Source: Trichostrongylus colubriformis
Lineage: Eukaryota > Nematoda > Chromadorea > Rhabditida > Trichostrongylidae
Reading direction: 5' to 3'
Assembly: GCA_963978905.1 (NCBI GenBank)
Contig: OZ022256.1
Span: 42,952,001-43,016,000, forward strand
Length of the DNA: 64,000 nucleotides
Shown here: positions 46,855 through 57,622 of the stretch, piece after piece
Numbering within the stretch: position 1 is the stretch's first letter
Layout of the letters: every line of letters starts with the position of its first letter
Translations under genes and position numbers: made by a program
Notes under the pieces: generated by a model
Told to the model about the DNA's origin: nothing
Database searches by the model: none
What the model saw: only the letters and a program-made list of their open reading frames with translations

Positions 46855-48570
46855 TTTGCACAAAATTGAGGTTAGCGCCACAGCCAGCAGAAGAGTAATC
46901 CTGGTTTAAGTTTCATCTGTAGAGGTAATAGATGTCTTGCTGATCTTCAATTATATAAAAGAAAAAAGTGAATTTTGGGTGGATGTTAAAAGGTACTATC
47001 CAAAAATCACGATGGCCAATACTCACGAGCAAAAGCCCTGGAGGTGAACACCAAATGTCCAGTTTGGAGAGATATTACTGCATTAATTGTTCCCAGAATC
47101 ATTATAAAAAATGCACACGTAAGAGAGTTTAAGTTTTTGTAAAAATTACAATTGCACAGGTTATCAACCTAGTTACAGTCCAGTTCCCGAAGGCTGACAA
47201 GGCGTGGCCTACAGAGTTGGGTGAGAGTGTGTGGCGGGGTGAGAGAGATCGATACAAGTCCGTAGGCATCGCCCTGCCAGATAAAAATTAACAAAGAAAA
47301 AATTAAAAATCCCGTCGGGAAATGGACTGTAACGCAAAAATATTAGGTTGTCCCAAAAGCCTTGTAGGTTTTTCAAAAAAAAAAAGAGTAATTCCTGTTT
47401 ACTCCGCAGCAGGTAAAGGCGGCTCAGGAGTATGGTAGAAGGTTCTCTGAGCTTTCTAACAAAATATGTATTGACCCACTAGATTCCGTGGAGAGAGCTA
47501 CAATGCCCTAGTCGACCCCACCCCACGCGATGTCACCTATGTACTATGAGTGGTCCTGCGGCACCAACGCGACGGAGGCTTGCCACTCCATCAACGCTGC
47601 ATTGGGCAAGGGATGTGTGAGCTACAAGACCTGCGCCGCTGGCTCATCAGTTTCAGCAACGGCTAGATTGACATGGAAGACAAACTACGCTCAGGACTGT
47701 GTATCTCTGGGACGCGGAAGAAATGCTTTTCCAAGAGGTGCTGATCCAGGGCGAGACAGTCACCGTTGCCGTATGCACCCACAGCTCCAGCAGCTCGCCG
47801 TCGCTGTTCGAGAAAAGCGCCAGAAAAGGTCTGCGGTCACCCTCCTTCAAGATGACGCCCGCTCCCATTTCGCGAAAAGTAACCAGGCCAAGCTACAGGA
47901 GCTCGGCTGGAATGTGCTGCCCCACCCGGCATACTCTCCAGACATTGTCCCTACTACCACGTTACCCATCCTCTTGACCTGGCCAAGGGAAATTCGTTGA
48001 TTATGACTAGCTTTTGAAGGCAAACGCTGACTTCTTCGACTCTCAGAACCCAGAGCTCTGGGAGGAGGGAATCAACAATCTACCTATGAGATGGCAAAGT
48101 GTTGTCGATAACAATGGTCAATACGTTGTTGCCTAATTGTTCCTTGTTGGAAGAAAAAATAATAAAAAGTGATGATCGAAAAAATCGTACAAGGCTTTTG
48201 GGACAACCTAATGTATCGCATAGTAACCCGTAACTATGCACCGAATATTTCCTATAGTGATGACTATTACTGTTCAGTTTGTAAAAAAAATCATCATAAA
48301 AAGTGTCTGCACATGTATAATGTCATAAACAAAGAATCTATTTTGTCATTGCTTGCTGCATATGCAGTTCGGAAGGGTATTTTCAAAATCCGACCTACTT
48401 TTGGTAAGGGAACGGTCCCAGGGAGATGTTATTCTCCATATTTGGAAACATATAGCGGTAACATTCCAAAAAGATTTTGGTTCAAAAGTAGTGCAACACC
48501 ATTGTGGCACGCGGTACTTTATGAGTTAAACTGCTTTTTTGTCCATTTGTCGCATACATTTTTCACCTAA
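46855..48570 (+). repeat. Zinc-knuckle repeat family, copy 2, split by a mariner
   Basis: Colinear with 31560-32240. On the plus strand, successive exon-like blocks encode RRVILV (with a stop), then YYCINCSQNHYKKC at about 47070-47115 and, beyond the mariner, YYCSVCKKNHHKKC at about 48265-48310. These are two CX2CX3HX3C knuckles. The last block stays open to 48570 (KESILSLLAAYAVRKGIFKI). The mariner at 47343-48211 interrupts the locus. Whether this is a retroelement gag or a host gene family is unresolved. Confidence 0.55.
47343..48211 (+). mobile_element. Mariner element, internally deleted (869 bp)
   Basis: Inverted ends 'ttaggttgtcccaaaagcc' and 'ggcttttgggacaacctaa'. A TA precedes the left end, but TG follows the right end. 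The coding remnant keeps the N-terminal helix-turn-helix start (YYEWSCGTNATEACHSINAA) and the C-terminal half (HPAYSP, equivalent to the PYSPD block). About 380 bases that should encode the second HTH motif and first catalytic Asp are missing compared with the 1,253-bp relative at 53586. Non-autonomous. Confidence 0.9.
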
Positions 48571-48806
48571 GCCACCGGTGGAATGTTGTGCTACTTTTTC
48601 TTGATGTATTTATTTCACTCTTCTGATAGACATGTTGTTTTTAGTGCCACTCTTGGCAAGATATTCCCTGTTTCTCCCGTCGCTTTCCGTTTGCTGGACC
48701 AATATGATCTTTGTAAGTAGGTGCTCTAACCGTCGAAAACCATCACGGAAGCATGAACGAAACTCGCAACTTCCGGTCTCACATCACAAAATATTTGCAG
48801 AACATT

Positions 48807-48812
48807 TTTATT
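48807..48812 (-). terminator. Polyadenylation signal AATAAA of the mARC gene
   Basis: AATAAA on the minus strand, 67 bases after the stop codon that ends at 48879. Confidence 0.6.
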
Positions 48813-48878
48813 AGCCATAATATATTTTATAAAATTATAAATCGGGCGATCAAATCAAAGGACGCACTGTCCAAGTAA

Positions 48879-51800
48879 TCAGAAAGCGGACTTCTTGTAA
48901 CGAGCGTATACAGTTTGTCCCACGTGAATATATCCCTGGAAAGTTATCAATAAAGTATAACCAAATCACAGTGAGGGAAGGTCGGGAGTCAACATACCGG
49001 TTGGTCGACAGCTGCGTTAACTCCAAATATAGGTAAGTCCTTGAACTGCTGTCGCATGGGACCTTCCGGGGCAAGACGAAATCTGAAAAAATCTGATCGG
49101 TATAACCGCTCTAGGAACCTGTTTTTAATGTCTAACTCTCGCAGTTTCTTCAGTGGTTGCGTGTCGCTGTCCTTAGTACCAGTGGATGGATCAACTGTCG
49201 TCAAAATACACCTAGAATAGTAAAATATAAACGATAAATTACGACAAGGATGCTGAGTTATGGGCAAAAGCTTCGGTGCTGGACGGGACTTGTGGTAACT
49301 TTCGCATCGCGAGCTGCGGCGATAAACAGCAGTTATCAAAAATCAAAAAACATAAACGATAAAGTTCTCGCCGTTAACTAATCTCTCCAACTTCAAATGG
49401 ACTTGCATAGTCGTAAATTTTTGGTTTTGCGAAGCAGTGGAGGACTAGAAGGTTGCAAAATTAGCTATTTCGGTTTTTCATTGTTTCTTCATTATTTAAA
49501 ACCTCAATCTGTTCAGGGGCTGTATCACTTTACAAAACAGGGAAGGCGGCAATTTCAAAACAAGTAGGAGAAAATTTCTGGGTTTGCTGCTGGAACTTGG
49601 TGTTGGTGCGCGTTCTATGGAATGCGCCATGCATTCAAGTCCCACACGGAATCGTGATGGCAAGTGAATACGATTTAGACTTACAATGGCTTTCGGTGGC
49701 CATTAAAAGTACAAGTCAGTGCCTTTATCCTCCCGGACAGGTCTGATACCAAATTCACCCACCTGGAAGGATGGAAGGCTTGGATGACTCATGTGGGCAC
49801 TGATGCTAAACTTCATTCCCTCACCGTGCGAGTAGGTGTGCACCATCTGTCACCGCAACACCTCCGCCCCAGCTATTGTAGAATGTAGTTTGACGCAAGC
49901 TGCATTGGTAATTGTAGCTGCGCTAACCTCGTGCATGGCTTGAAGCACTGTAGAAGGGTGTCCCCTATTTGCAAGTCGATCCACTTATCTTCATCCCAAG
50001 CAGCACACTGGTCCACCACAATAACGGGACGAAAGTTTTTGTTAGATACCTGAAAGCTGGAAAAATCTTTATCATTACTGGCGGCATTCTCAGTTTTATG
50101 GCATCGCTGTCCCTTGGAGCTGCTATGAAAATCATGTAAATAAATAATTCAGCATCAGTTAATCTCTTTTCGGGATGCATTTCATTTGAATTCTTGGAAG
50201 TTACCTGAATCAAAAGCCATGATGGCATCTGAATGTCCATTCAATGACGCGCGGGCCAAACGAGATCATGTTTTTATCTCTTAGGATTATGTTACTAATC
50301 AAAGGGTCAGAGGGGACAAGGCCTTGGTCGGTCTATGGGCCATTGATCCTGGTTTTGATTCTCCTTTGGTCACGTATCACCAGTCCAACGGCATTAGCAT
50401 CAAAAACCGCCATGCACGTTGGTGGCTTGAACGGCATTCGAATTAGACTAGGTCATGCGAGAAGGCGGTGGCCACATCAGATAACGCATGTTCACTTCAC
50501 AACGTAGTCAGCGAGCCACTCCCAGTCACCATACTTGAGTGATCTGAGGGACGTCCCAATGTAGTGCTCTGTAGGAGGCGTGCTCATTGGGCATAGTCTC
50601 CATTAACAGCACTTCCAGCCCTCTTTCCGCCGAGAAAACCGAAGCTTTTCTGCACCATCTCCCTACTTTCGATAAGCTTCCCTGCGTGCTATCGCAATGA
50701 GGGGGCATCTCACTATGGACAATACTTTACCTCAAGCCTAGAAGGTGGAAGAACCTCTCCTTTCCTCCCTGAGGCTTTGGCAAAAATATAAGTCTGAGTG
50801 TGCAGATTAACCCCTGAGATCCTCCCAAGATGCTTAGATGAACAACTTTTTGTAAGTTACCCTTCCCCCTCCATTGTGATAATACCCGTCCTCGCCAACA
50901 TATTTACTTTATCGCGGAGTGTGTTTCTAAAGGAAAGTATCAAAGTGCTCACAACGTTTTGTAACTTGCTATTGAGATCGTCCAAAGAGGCTTGTGTGGT
51001 GATCATGTATGGGGCTAAGTCAGCATAAGCGCACTGGAATAATCACCATCACGATGGTAAAAAGGAAAACCGTTCAGAGTTCCAAATACATTGTCCTTTC
51101 TTTTGGGGACATTGTTATTCCACCAGTCAGGATGTGTAACACATGTCCTTTCTGTGTGCAGACCCTCCGTATACATCAGTAGACGTGTATCTGTAATGTG
51201 AACACTCTGCAAATGCTGCAAACCATGGTGTTACTGCCAATTCAGACCTGGTTCATCAATAGCCTTGGAAAAGAATTCAGCCGCCTTGTCACCGCAATCG
51301 AGACCATCTGTACGTAAGTTGAAGTGGAGGCTGAACGACGAACAGCGTTGTTAGGGAAATAAAACACGGAAATACATATTCGGACTGCTCCACGCATTCA
51401 CCTTGCTTTATAGTCATGTAGGTATTCGAATGAATATCTAGTTCATAATCTGTGGATGTAAAGCAATTTTGCGCATCGAACACTTTCTTTCCTTCAGACA
51501 AATGTTATACAGATACCGGCTGTCAATATCAAGGGGTCAACAAATTAGAAGAATTCCAACGCAGAAATGGAGCGGGCCACCTCCGTCGCTGAACTGCTAC
51601 TTCGGTCTCTTGATAACGCACAGATTCTTACTTCATTGATGCCACCACTTGCTCCCATTGGTGTAATTCTTTCGTAAGAACAGGGGTTGGGGAACAATGG
51701 CACCTTCTAATGTTTTTTTATGTGTTTTTTACATTTATTAGAAAAAGCATCCATAGACAAAAAGGGAATCTTTCACGCGATGTTACTTCAATGTAATCCT

Positions 51801-54800
51801 GGACCATTGCCTTCTCAGGTGGAGGTGTATGCCTCCGAAAATTCGCGTGCTCGCGTATGGCGAGTGGCGTGAAGTATGCGATATAGGCATGCAGTATCGG
51901 TTGGAGCTTAACATGAGGCGTAGGGCACCGTGATCGCTTCAGGACCAAGCTAAACCGGCGTCTGTCGCTTACACACATCACGTTGCACGTAGAACGCCGC
52001 GATGAGGATGTCCTGTCCCAGAGGCATACACCACCGACACAGACATACATCGTTCTGGGGTTGGTGCCTGATGCAAGGTTCACTTGGGAAGATGAACTTT
52101 CACTTGTCCATATGTTGGCCTCCGCAAGAGAATATATAGGATAGACCACATATCAATGCTATTACGATTCGGAATAGGAGTACATGCGTGGTGCCCAAAA
52201 GGATTTATCAAAGCCATAGGCCTTATTCTTTCATATGCTCTGTGTTACGGCAAAAAATCTGTTCCGACGTAATGTTCCGAAATGTGGGCGAGCCATCCTC
52301 TGATACCCCTCAAATCCCACAGATAAAAGCGGTATAATACACCGATAAAAAAATCTTGAAATTCTTTAGAAAATTCCCAGAACTCAACTTTAAATCCCAT
52401 AGATAAGTGCGGTTTTATTTACGGTAAGAAAATGAATTTTTGAAAAAAATATTTTTAAAATTTCATTTCACCACATCAGTTACGTGGCAACGAGCAGAAT
52501 CAAATATCAGCAGAGAGCGCTCAGGGTCGAGGGTGATTTTTTCTTTTGTTCCACACTTCAACGATCCATTCTCCCATCAATTCCTGTTTTTCATTTTTCA
52601 CAATGACAACGGGAGGAAATTGTCCTTTTGGCATGACTTCCTTTTAAAAACTAGCATTGGTTTATTTTCTCCCCATCAGCAGTCACTCCCAATACAACGT
52701 TAAAATTAGATTTTTCATGACCGGTAGAATCTTAATGTTTTCTCGTCCCATCACATCAACTGTCCGTTCACAGACGATATCAAAGGGAACTGGTACTTCA
52801 TCAATATTTCCAAAATTGAAAGGGGATACGTTTAAGGCTTCAGCTGCAACGAACTTTTGAAAATCGGAGCATTTTTGTAGATGGTCAGACGGTAATGGTT
52901 GACCAACACTTATTCTTCTTCGTACAGAAAGCTTTTTTCGCGCCACAAACAGGCTGCACCAATGCGGAATGCTTTAAAATTTTGGTGACCATGCTCTTCT
53001 GCTAATTCCTTTGCTTTGGTCCTTATCTCTTTTACCGTGGCAGCTCTATTTTCTTCTCGTTTTTTGACAACCCAGTTGTAGATGGAATCTTCAAATTCTA
53101 CAACGCTTGGTTCTTTGTATCGTCGGGCTCTCTTCCTTGCTGGCATCTCTCGAAGATTTTGTCGATCAACAACCCACTTTCTTATCGTTGCTTCAGTGAC
53201 TTCAAAATGGCTAGCCGCTGCCAAGGTTCCTGCAAATCACTATATTTGACGGCGTCTAGCTTGAAAGCTGCTGCATGCGACTTACGACGTTTCATCTAGA
53301 AAAATAGCAGGTGATACAGGATAGAAAAAGTATAGAAAACAGTAAGAATAAAGCTTTAATTTTAGGCTATTACTGCGATAATCACGAGCACAGAACGCCA
53401 AAAGAAAAAGGTATACAAACGTCAATTTTCATTTTCTAGCACAAACCGCTCTTATCTATGGGATTTTAGGGTCATAGTACTGTGAACACAAGTTCCTTTA
53501 TAGCGACGAGATGTTGAAAAGAACAATCAGAAAATTTAATAAAAGTTGAGTGAATCAAGGAATATAGCAGGTGAAAATATATGTATTAGGTTGTCCCAAA
53601 AGTCTTGTGGGATTTTTTTGATCATCACTTTTTATTATTTTCTTTCCAACAAACAACAATCAGGCAACAACGTATTGACCATTGTTATCGACAACACTTT
53701 GCCACCTCATAAGTAGATCGTTGTGTCCCTCCTCCCAGAGCTCTGGGTTCTGAGAGTCGAAGAAGTCAACGATTGGCTTTGCAAGCATGTTATAATCAGC
53801 GAATTTTCTCTTGGCCAGGGAGGATTCAGGAGGAAGGGTAAGGTGATAGTCAGAAGGCAATGTCTGGAGAGTATGGCAGGTGGGTCAGCACATCCCAGCC
53901 GGGCTCTCGTAGCTTGCCCTGAATACACTTCGCGACGTATGGGTGGACGCTGTCGTAAAGAAGAGTGACCGCGGACCTTCTCAGGCGCTTTTCTCGAATA
54001 GCGACGGCGATCTGCTGGAGCTGGTGGGTGTATACGGAAGCGGGTACGGTCTCGCCTTGTGCCAGCACCTCTTGGGAAAGCATTCCTTCCGCGTCCAGAA
54101 GCAGCAGAGTGGAATCTTCTTCGGATGGAGGTCGGACATAGGCTGCGTTGGCGGCTCGGCGTCACGTAGCAGCCAAAAGGCGCGAGGTGCGTTAGTATCG
54201 TACATGTCCCAGCTTTCATCGTCCGTAGCCAGATAAACGAGAAAGTCGTTGCGATGCGCGAGGAGCAGCGGCGATTGACAGATGCTCACGCGGACACTTT
54301 CGTGTGCATCCGTCAGGGCATGAGGTCTATCGCGACAGCACCATCCGATAACCGGGCTTGTGGAGGCGACGATTTGCAGTTGTGGGTGCTTGTCCATTCC
54401 TCCCCGCCAGCTCGCGCATGGTGGTATCAGGATCGACGCGAACGGCGAAGAGCAGCGTCTCGTCATCGAATGCATGTGGGCGTCCTGTGAGTGGCTTGTT
54501 TTCCATGTCAATCTCGCCGTTGCTGAAGCTGATGAACCAGCAGCGCACGGTCTCGTAGCTCGCAAAACCCTTGCCCAATGCAGTGTTGATGGAGTGGCAA
54601 CCTTCCATCGCTTCGGTGCCGGAAGACCACTCATAGTAGATGACACCGCGTGTTGGGTGGGTATCGACTACGGGCACTGTAGGTCTCTCCAAGGAAACTG
54701 GTGGGTCAATATATATATTTTGCTAGAAAGCCTGGAGTACATTCTACCATATTCCCGAACCGCCTAGACCTGCCTCGAAGTAAACAAGAGTTATTGATCT

Positions 54801-55564
54801 TTCAAGAAAAATCCTACAAGGCTTTTGAGACAACCTAATATATGGAAAACTGGAAAGTAATCATACTATAAAATCCTCACTATTCTGTGTTAACGATTCC
54901 CTGTTGAAAGCTGAGTTAGACCAGTAATATCCTACAGAGCAGTAGCCCAGGACTGTTAGATGGAACTCACAAGGCGGTTTTAACGACCTTGTTCCGAGAG
55001 ACTTCGGCGAGATCCACCTGTACACTTCTCCCGTCACTTGCTGTCACAGTGAGAATTCCGTCTCGAATATCACTCTCGATGGTGACCATAACAGGCTTCT
55101 GACGAGCTGTATAAAATCTGAAGCAACCACACATTGTCTTGTTGCTCTTTCACTACAAAATTAAAACTTGCCGGCCTGTCTTTCCGTCGACGACAATGAA
55201 TCGACGATCGTAGTGTTCACCAGAAACAGGGCCCAGTTCGTGACAATAAAAGGAGAACACCTGAACACACAAGCACTTGCGAAGAAGCTTCCCAGTGGGG
55301 AAAAGCAAGAAGGACCTACACTGATTCCCTTGCATGACTTTATTGGATACACGTATAATTCCTTAACAGTTCCTACTGGGACAAAAGGGTTTGAACGAGA
55401 CCGAAGATAGCCGAACAGATGCGTAACCACCTTCAAATAAATCGATACTCAACATCCATTGGTATTTTAGTGCAAACGAACTTAATAAACATGAAACGTA
55501 CGCCATAGGTGAGAACAGATGCCCCGAAGATGCCGATCAGCTGCTTTTTGTCCTCCAAGATCAT
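48879..55564 (-). CDS. mARC-type MOSC-domain protein (mitochondrial amidoxime-reducing component-like), 11 exons
   Basis: mARC proteins are molybdenum-cofactor enzymes of the outer mitochondrial membrane that reduce N-hydroxylated compounds with cytochrome b5. Exons on the minus strand: 55564-55478, 55430-55320, 55260-55172, 55117-54971, 51330-51248, 51190-51090, 51033-50953, 50049-49928, 49211-49137, 49082-48998 and 48935-48879. They total 1,038 bases in phase: 345 residues and a stop, close to the ~335-residue human proteins. The N terminus has a hydrophobic anchor (LIGIFGASVLTYGV). The MOSC N-terminal part has VGTVKELYVYPIKSCKGIS, YDRRFIVVDGKTGRFYTARQ and LDCGDKAAEFF. The MOSC core has SLDDLNSKL, FRPVIVVDQCAAWDEDKW, KPCTRCILTTVDPSTG, PIFGVNAAVDQP and GYIHVGQTVY. 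Conserved cysteines of the cofactor site are present. Intron 1 has a weak donor, so that junction is less sure. Intron 3 begins with GC. Intron 4 holds the two transposons. Confidence 0.9.
49212..49927 (-). other. mARC intron 8 with a dispersed-repeat relic
   Basis: Contains at 49240-49340 an inverted relative of the 44.3-46.1 kb repeat. No exon-like frame is seen. Confidence 0.5.
52296..53486 (-). mobile_element. Pogo/Tigger-type transposon, internally truncated
   Basis: Terminal motif 'aaatcccatagataag' at 52393 is inverted at about 53451-53467. A second, slightly different copy ('aaatcccacagataaaagcg') lies outside it at 52312. The minus strand encodes a DNA-binding region starting MKRRKSHAAAFKLDAVKYSD and, after a frame change, FEVTEATIRKWVVDRQNL. 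The start of the DDE domain follows (KLSVRRRISVGQPLP, GNIDEVPVPFD, which carries the first catalytic Asp). The rest of the catalytic domain is absent. Several frameshifts, so inactive. Confidence 0.75.
53586..54838 (-). mobile_element. Full-length mariner element with frameshifted transposase
   Basis: Length is 1,253 bp. Ends are 'ttaggttgtcccaaaagtc' and 'gcttttgagacaacctaa', with TA on both sides (53584-53585 and 54839-54840). The minus-strand transposase runs YYEWSSGTEAMEGCHSIN (first HTH), NKPLTGRPHAFD, DESWDMYDT (first catalytic Asp), TLLYDSVHPYVAK (second Asp) and HLPYSPDIAFSDYHL (third Asp), ending with RWQSVVDNNGQYVVA. At least three frame changes (near 54330, 54085 and 53860) break it. 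The pattern is mariner DD34D type. It sits in intron 4 of the mARC gene on the same strand. Confidence 0.92.
55171..55172 (-). other. GC donor site of mARC intron 3
   Basis: The exon ends ...acaggccg and the intron starts gcaagt. Only this junction joins phase 2 to the acceptor at 55118 and gives the family-typical sequence DGKTGRFYTARQKP. GC-AG introns are a known minor class. Confidence 0.65.
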
Positions 55565-55739
55565 CTGGTAATAAGTTTAGAAGATGTGTCTGTGTGAATT
55601 TAGAAATGACATGAAATTTAGAAAGCCTATATGATATGATTATCTTCCCTATCAATTTTGCCGGAGTGGGAGTAAGGCTGCTAGTTCAAAAATTACTCAG
55701 AATATTGGTAGTGATGACTTTGGAATAGCAGTAACAACC

Positions 55740-56330
55740 GCATGCTTCAAGAAAGGGAAACCTCCCCAGTGAGAAGGGATATGTTAAACATAATAGCTAG
55801 AGGGTGACATAAGGAGGAGTGACATTTTTTGCATACCAACTGTGGAGAACCATCATAGGGTAAGCCAACAGATGGGCGGAGATTTCTCAGGAAGGGAGCG
55901 ATGTCATGTGATTGAAAGAAAACATCAGGGCAGTTATCACTGACATAAGGGAAGATAAGTCTAATTTTCTCGAGAACACCGAAGAGAGGCACCGGAAAAA
56001 TAAAAGGCGAGCGCGTCAGCTTTCGCCACATCACTATAGCGTACCGTTCCACTATTGTCAACCGAGGTGGCTAGGGAGGCTTGTGCCTTAACGTTAAGCG
56101 TAAAGTAGCGGAATACAGTCGTCGCAATGACGCTCGAGAAGCAAGACATCGCTCATGGTGAGGCAGAAACTTTCGCAAGTGACGATCTCTATCCGAACAA
56201 ATTCTTTTGTAAAGAGGATTGCTCAAGGGAGAATCAAGCTCAAGGAAAAGTCGCTGCTTTTGCTGAAATAAGTTAATGAGGTGACGGGGGTACCTTACAC
56301 ATGACATACCCGGTGGTTTCACAAGAACGA
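55740..56330 (-). pseudogene. CR1-like LINE remnant (linker to RT)
   Basis: On the minus strand, frames change along the sequence: LINLFQQKQRLFLELDSPLS, then AQASLATSVDNSGTVRYSDV and KADALAFYFSGAS, then FLRNLRPSVGLPYDGSPQLV and HPLAIMFNISLLTGEV. This is the order found between endonuclease and fingers domain in CR1 ORF2 (compare 10744-10094). No catalytic YADD is left. It ends just upstream of the mARC start. Confidence 0.65.
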
Positions 56331-56439
56331 ATTGTGCAAAACCTTCATGAACAACCGAGCAGAATCAGCCATATAGATCATCCATTGAAGAGTACTGATA
56401 AAAAAAACCCACCAGTCCATACTGTAGAAGAAAACATTA

Positions 56440-57610
56440 TACTTGGATCCTTCAACGAGCAGAACTTCCTATCATCAAAGACGCCTCATTTGCAACTGTC
56501 ACAGCCGAAAAGGGAATTGCTTGGAAGACTTCGATGCCATATGCTCCATGGCAGGAAGTATACTTCAGGGACGCTTGATTAAGACCGTAAGGCACTCCCT
56601 TTAAAGTACTGCAGCGAACGGTAGTATAGGTAAAAAAAACTGGAAACATTCTGGTGGAGGCTGAAGTGACACTAAACAGCAGACCCTTGACATACCAAGA
56701 AGAGAATAAGACGACACTTCTACAATCAGACCAATCGACTTTATTCAGTGAGATACAATACCGCTCACATTTTTTGAAAATTCGACGTGGGCGACGGATT
56801 AAACGGCACAAACCGTCGCACCGTCATAACTTCGTTAAAGGAATCGTCCACGGAAAATGAGTTTTTGTGTTACCCATATATTTATGTTGTATTTGCCTAA
56901 TGTTGGCCTCATGCAAAATTTCACGCGAAAAAATGTGAATCTGGCTGAGATACAGCACCACAAAGTGCGGTCCCAGTGGGCGGGGCCTCCGTGTAAAAGC
57001 CTCGTCCCGTCTTCCGCCGCCGTTGGGAACGGAGAGTGGGACTGTTTATGTAACCTTCTGTTCCTACAATGCGTCTCAGACCACGGCGGACGCGGTACGA
57101 GGCTTTTACACGGAGGCCCCGCCCACTGGGACCGCACTTTGTGGTGCTGTATCTCAGCCAGATTCACATTTTTTCGCGTGAAATTTTGCATGAGGCCAAC
57201 ATTAGGCAAATACAACATAAATATACGGGTAACACAAAAACTCATTTTCCGTGGACGATTCTTTTAAGAATGAATAAAATGGGAAAAAACTATGATGAGT
57301 TATGATGATTACCTACCCGTTTCAAGCCATCAAGGAGGAGCATGACGACGGTGATTACCTGCCGCAGGAAGAAGCGACACGAGCGACACAGCCCGAAACC
57401 AAGCGAACAAGCTCTCTAGACGAGTCAAAAGTTTACAGGAAGATTTTGAATAAAATGGGATCAACAGAGCCGTGGTGGCCTTGCGAGGCAGATAAGCTTA
57501 CTGTAGGTAACAAGACAGGAGGTTTTTCTCCTCAGAAGATTGGCAACGTCGTGATCATCTCTACGCACGTGACAGCCGTAAAAGCTCCCTACTTAATAAA
57601 ATGCATCTTT
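56440..57610 (+). pseudogene. BEL/Pao integrase C-terminal remnant, split by a MITE
   Basis: On the plus strand, an initial frame (AEKGIAWKTSMPYAPWQEVY) matches the 'W...PYAPWQGGFYE' block of BEL/Pao integrases. A second frame from 56654 (EVTLNSRPLTYQEENKTTL) matches 'LNSRPLTY'. After the palindromic MITE at 56839-57263, the frame at 57302-57622 (DDGDYLPQEEATRA ... IGNVVIISTHVTAVKAPYL) resembles the polyprotein end. Frame changes show it is dead. Confidence 0.65.
56839..57263. mobile_element. Palindromic MITE, TTAA target, copy A
   Basis: 425 bp with about 165-bp inverted arms that match almost perfectly ('ggaatcgtccacggaaaatg', 'gtgggcggggcctccg'). A TTAA flanks each side (56835-56838 and 57264-57267), as for piggyBac-type transposition. 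The near-identical arms produce a mirror-image 136-residue frame on both strands, which is not a gene. It interrupts the BEL/Pao remnant. Confidence 0.88.
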
Positions 57611-57622
57611 ATAACGGTATAG

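Larger units (their letters stand above)
51331..54970 (-). other. mARC intron 4 (3.6 kb) with two DNA transposons
   Basis: It runs from a strong donor (gtgagt at 54970) to an acceptor at 51331. It contains a pogo-like element (about 52296-53486) and a full-length mariner (53586-54838). 51720-52149 has a 143-residue minus-strand frame that does not resemble MOSC and is probably fortuitous. Confidence 0.75.

Noticed and set aside
49965..50240. 91-residue minus-strand ORF
   Set aside because: It is a different frame of the MOSC exon 50049-49928, whose correct frame gives FRPVIVVDQC.
51718..52149. 143-residue minus-strand ORF as an extra mARC exon
   Set aside because: Phases already agree without it and the sequence does not resemble MOSC.
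56835..57267. 136-residue ORFs on both strands with nearly the same protein
   Set aside because: They result from the near-perfect palindrome of the TTAA MITE.
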